From Caryophanales bacterium UBA1624 (GTDB taxonomy: Bacteria > Bacillota_I > Bacilli_A > RFN20 > CAG-826), in the NCBI GenBank assembly GCA_002321395.1, contig DCMK01000043.1:358-7842 (forward strand): a DNA stretch of 7,485 nt. The letters are read 5' to 3'. Below the pieces are notes generated by a model that had not been told where the DNA came from, searched no databases, and saw nothing but the letters and a program-made list of their open reading frames with translations. Below, one piece after another: positions 6,136 to 7,485 of this stretch (its first letter is position 1; each line of letters starts with the position of its first letter). Position numbers and translations under genes: made by a program.

Positions 6136-6480
6136 ATGACCGAGCTCACTTGCATCATCTGCCCCAACGGCTGCCATCTGAAAGTCGACGATGACCTCAA
6201 CGTCACCGGCAACAAATGCCCCCGCGGGGCCGTCTATGGGAAACAGGAGGTCACCAATCCCACCCGCACGGTCACCTCGACCGTCGCCTGCGATTCGATT
6301 TCCCTCCGCGTCTGCCCGGTCAAGACGGCGAAACCCATTCCTAAGGGGAAGATGTTCGACGTCATGAAGGACATCGATTCCTGCTTCGTCAAAGTCCCCT
6401 GCAAAATCGGGGACGTCGTCAAAAAAGACATCGGGGGAACGGGCGTCGATTTGGTCGTTACGCGCGACATCAAGGAATAA
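6136..6480 (+). CDS. DUF1667 small Cys-rich protein of the glycerol-3-phosphate dehydrogenase operon
   Basis: The 114-residue product has the N-terminal Cys pattern C6, C9, C13, C28 (CX2CX3CX14C). This resembles the [4Fe-4S] loop at the start of molybdopterin oxidoreductases and is typical of DUF1667 (COG3862). VTNPTRTVT (39-47) and CPVKTAKPIPKGKMFDVM (60-77) are the family's conserved middle. C52, C60 and two further Cys near C85 and C91 are extra. DUF1667 genes commonly follow the other two genes of this operon, as in Thermotoga, so it probably serves as an FeS electron carrier or assembly subunit; that role is inference. GGGAGG at 6121-6126, nine bases before the ATG, is a strong Shine-Dalgarno. 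The gap from the preceding stop is one base. No terminator follows. Confidence 0.88.
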   Translation: MTELTCIICPNGCHLKVDDDLNVTGNKCPRGAVYGKQEVTNPTRTVTSTVACDSISLRVCPVKTAKPIPKGKMFDVMKDIDSCFVKVPCKIGDVVKKDIGGTGVDLVVTRDIKE

Positions 6481-6492
6481 CTGGTCTAAAAT
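6464..6492 (+). promoter_or_regulatory. Promoter placing the transcript start on the phosphoesterase ATG
   Basis: TAAAAT (6487-6492) matches the -10 in five of six bases, and GCGACA (6464-6469) matches the -35 in four of six with a 17-bp spacer. Six bases then lead to A6499, the first base of the ATG, which is the expected +1. The region has no Shine-Dalgarno at normal spacing. The -35 lies inside the end of the DUF1667 gene. Read-through from the operon may also supply this gene. Confidence 0.5.
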
Positions 6493-6498
6493 AGCCCT

Positions 6499-7044
6499 AT
6501 GCGGATCCTGGTCGCAGCCGATATACACGGAAGGGTGGGGCCCACCAAAAAGCTTTGCTCCCTTTTCCTGTCCTATCGGCCCGACCGGATCCTTTTGCTT
6601 GGCGATTACCTTTATTGCGGCGCTCGGAACGGGGTCCCGCCGGATTTCGATCCGATGGCGGTGGCCAATCTATTGAACCGCTATTCGGGCAAAATCATCG
6701 GCATCAAAGGGGATGCGGATTCCCGGAGCGACCAATCCGCGCTCCATTTTCCCATGCTCCAGGAATGCCGCGTTTTGTCTTTGGGCGGATTCCGCGTCGA
6801 TCTGATCCACGGGGATCTGCTCACCAGCGACGTCGTCGACGTGGAGCGGGGCGACATCCTGCTTTTCGGCCACACGCATGTCCCGGTGCTCAAAAAAGAG
6901 GACGGCGTCATTTATTTCAACCCGGGAAGCCCCTCCTTCCCGAAGTCGGGGTCCCCGGCAAGCTACGGCATGATGGAGAGCGGGAAGCTGCAGCTGTGCC
7001 GGCTTGACGACAACCTGCCTTTCGCCTCGCTGGATCTTCTCTGA
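6499..7044 (+). CDS. yfcE: YfcE/MJ0936-family metallophosphoesterase with altered GNxD motif
   Basis: The 181-residue length and motif order are those of YfcE-type phosphodiesterases: D8-I-H10, G35-D36 in LLLGDYLYCG, H104 in LIHGD, and G124-H125-T126-H127, followed by FNPGSPSFPK. These residues hold two metal ions. The third motif, normally GNxD (GNCDS in E. coli YfcE), reads G71-D72-A73-D74-S75, so the Asn that contacts metal and phosphate is Asp here. HGD at 104-106 also replaces the usual HGH, though the metal-binding His is kept. The enzyme may still work, with changed metal or substrate preference. The natural substrate of the family is unclear; it splits phosphodiesters in vitro. It lies 18 bases past the operon and ends with TGA. 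The start is judged leaderless, with no Shine-Dalgarno. Confidence 0.85.
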   Translation: MRILVAADIHGRVGPTKKLCSLFLSYRPDRILLLGDYLYCGARNGVPPDFDPMAVANLLNRYSGKIIGIKGDADSRSDQSALHFPMLQECRVLSLGGFRVDLIHGDLLTSDVVDVERGDILLFGHTHVPVLKKEDGVIYFNPGSPSFPKSGSPASYGMMESGKLQLCRLDDNLPFASLDLL

Positions 7045-7099
7045 GGAAAGAAACCGCTACCAAAGGAAATTGGGATCGCCATCCGCCTCTTTTACCCGA

Positions 7100-7105
7100 T
7101 ATAAT
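7100..7105 (+). promoter_or_regulatory. Perfect -10 box for the RNase J-like gene
   Basis: TATAAT (7100-7105) is a full consensus -10. The sequence 17 bp upstream (CGCCAT) is a poor -35. Transcription would start near 7112, giving a leader of about 48 bases that folds into two small hairpins. No terminator separates it from the phosphoesterase gene, so read-through is also possible. Confidence 0.55.
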
Positions 7106-7126
7106 AACCACGCTTTAAGCCCATAG

Positions 7127-7155
7127 GGTTTCCTAAACCAGAACAAGGGGGTTCT
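7127..7155 (+). promoter_or_regulatory. Two abutting hairpins holding the Shine-Dalgarno
   Basis: GGTTT (7127-7131) pairs with AAACC (7135-7139) around CCT. Immediately after, AGAAC (7140-7144) pairs with GTTCT (7151-7155), leaving AAGGGG in the loop. The Shine-Dalgarno AAGGGGG (7145-7151) therefore sits in the loop and closing base of the second hairpin, eight bases before the ATG. This could tune translation or offer a self-cleavage site for the nuclease encoded here. The stems are short. Confidence 0.35.
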
Positions 7156-7159
7156 TTCC

Positions 7160-7485
7160 ATGAGTGACAAAATCAGAATCGTCGGCCTCGGAGGCCTGGA
7201 CGAAGAAGGCAAGGAGTGCACCGTCGTCGAGATCAACGACGACATCTTCGTCGTGAACTGCGGCATCCGCGAGCCCGACCGCACGATGCCCGGCATCGAC
7301 TACGTCATCCCCCGTTACGATTACTTGGAGGAGAACAAAGACCGAGTGAAGGCCTACTTCCTTTTGCACGGTCATGACGACGCGATGGGCGGATTGCTTT
7401 TCGTCTACGAGAAAGCCCCGGCCCCGATCTATTGTTCCAAAGTCACCAAGACGATGGTCGAGAACTTCGCCCGCCACATCGGCAA
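7160..7485 (+). CDS. Ribonuclease J paralogue with degenerate active site, N-terminal part
   Basis: The 108 complete codons seen match the start of the RNase J metallo-beta-lactamase domain: IVGLGGLDEEGK (7-18), VVNCG (31-35), PGIDYVIPRYDYLEENKDRVKA (44-65), and the HxHxDH site. RNase J is an mRNA- and rRNA-processing 5' exonuclease and endonuclease of about 550 residues, so most of the gene lies beyond the window. Here HGHEDH reads H70-G-H72-D-D74-A75, losing the last metal-ligand His. The usual VIDCG reads VVNCG, and GEIGK reads DEEGK. From memory, RNase J2 of Bacillus subtilis is similarly altered (HGHDEN), so this may be a J2-type partner of a full J1, with a largely structural role. The start follows AAGGGGG (7145-7151). 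Confidence 0.87.
   Translation, partial: MSDKIRIVGLGGLDEEGKECTVVEINDDIFVVNCGIREPDRTMPGIDYVIPRYDYLEENKDRVKAYFLLHGHDDAMGGLLFVYEKAPAPIYCSKVTKTMVENFARHIG

Noticed and set aside
1..7485. CRISPR array, tRNA, rRNA, insertion sequence or prophage genes
   Set aside because: No regularly spaced direct repeats, tRNA-like folds, rRNA stretches, transposase/integrase motifs or terminal inverted repeats were seen.

Overview
The window suggests an uncultured Bacillota-type bacterium, possibly a gut lineage in Bacilli near the Mollicutes. This rests on two lipobox-bearing lipoproteins, a CcpA-type cre operator, an RNase J paralogue and GC-rich codon choice. TGA closes two genes (1103-2200 minus and 6499-7044), so the standard bacterial code fits better than the TGA=Trp code of Mycoplasma. 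The assignment is inference, because no rRNA or marker gene is present.

Layout. A strong terminator (33-59) closes an off-window transcript. An AT-rich, gene-free stretch (60-385) follows, with several dyad symmetries. A lipoprotein gene starts at 386 but is broken: its frame can be restored to about 230 residues (386-1077) by three single-base corrections, each in a run of G. Converging on it is a minus-strand gene (1103-2200) for a SAM-dependent methyltransferase-like protein. Divergent from that gene is an intact 331-residue lipoprotein (2288-3283), with its own promoter and a UUCG-loop terminator.

The centre is a three-gene operon (3446-6480): a GlpA/LhgO-like FAD dehydrogenase with a C-terminal [2Fe-2S] BFD domain, an NAD/FAD oxidoreductase, and a small Cys-rich DUF1667 protein. 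The genes are separated by single bases. Together they probably oxidise glycerol 3-phosphate (or another 2-hydroxy compound) and pass electrons through FeS and flavin to NAD or another carrier. A near-consensus cre box overlaps the -35 region, so carbon catabolite control by a CcpA-like regulator is likely.

Downstream are a YfcE-like phosphoesterase (6499-7044) whose GNxD motif reads GDAD, and the first 108 codons of a ribonuclease J paralogue (7160 to the window end) whose HxHxDH motif ends in Ala. Three genes (MTase, dehydrogenase, phosphoesterase) have a -10-like hexamer 6-9 bases before the ATG and no Shine-Dalgarno, which points to leaderless or nearly leaderless transcripts. The other starts have recognisable Shine-Dalgarno sequences.

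I found no CRISPR array, tRNA, rRNA, insertion sequence or clear novel multi-gene system. The most interesting items are the G-run-broken lipoprotein, the leaderless-start pattern, the cre-controlled operon and the two enzymes with altered metal-site residues.
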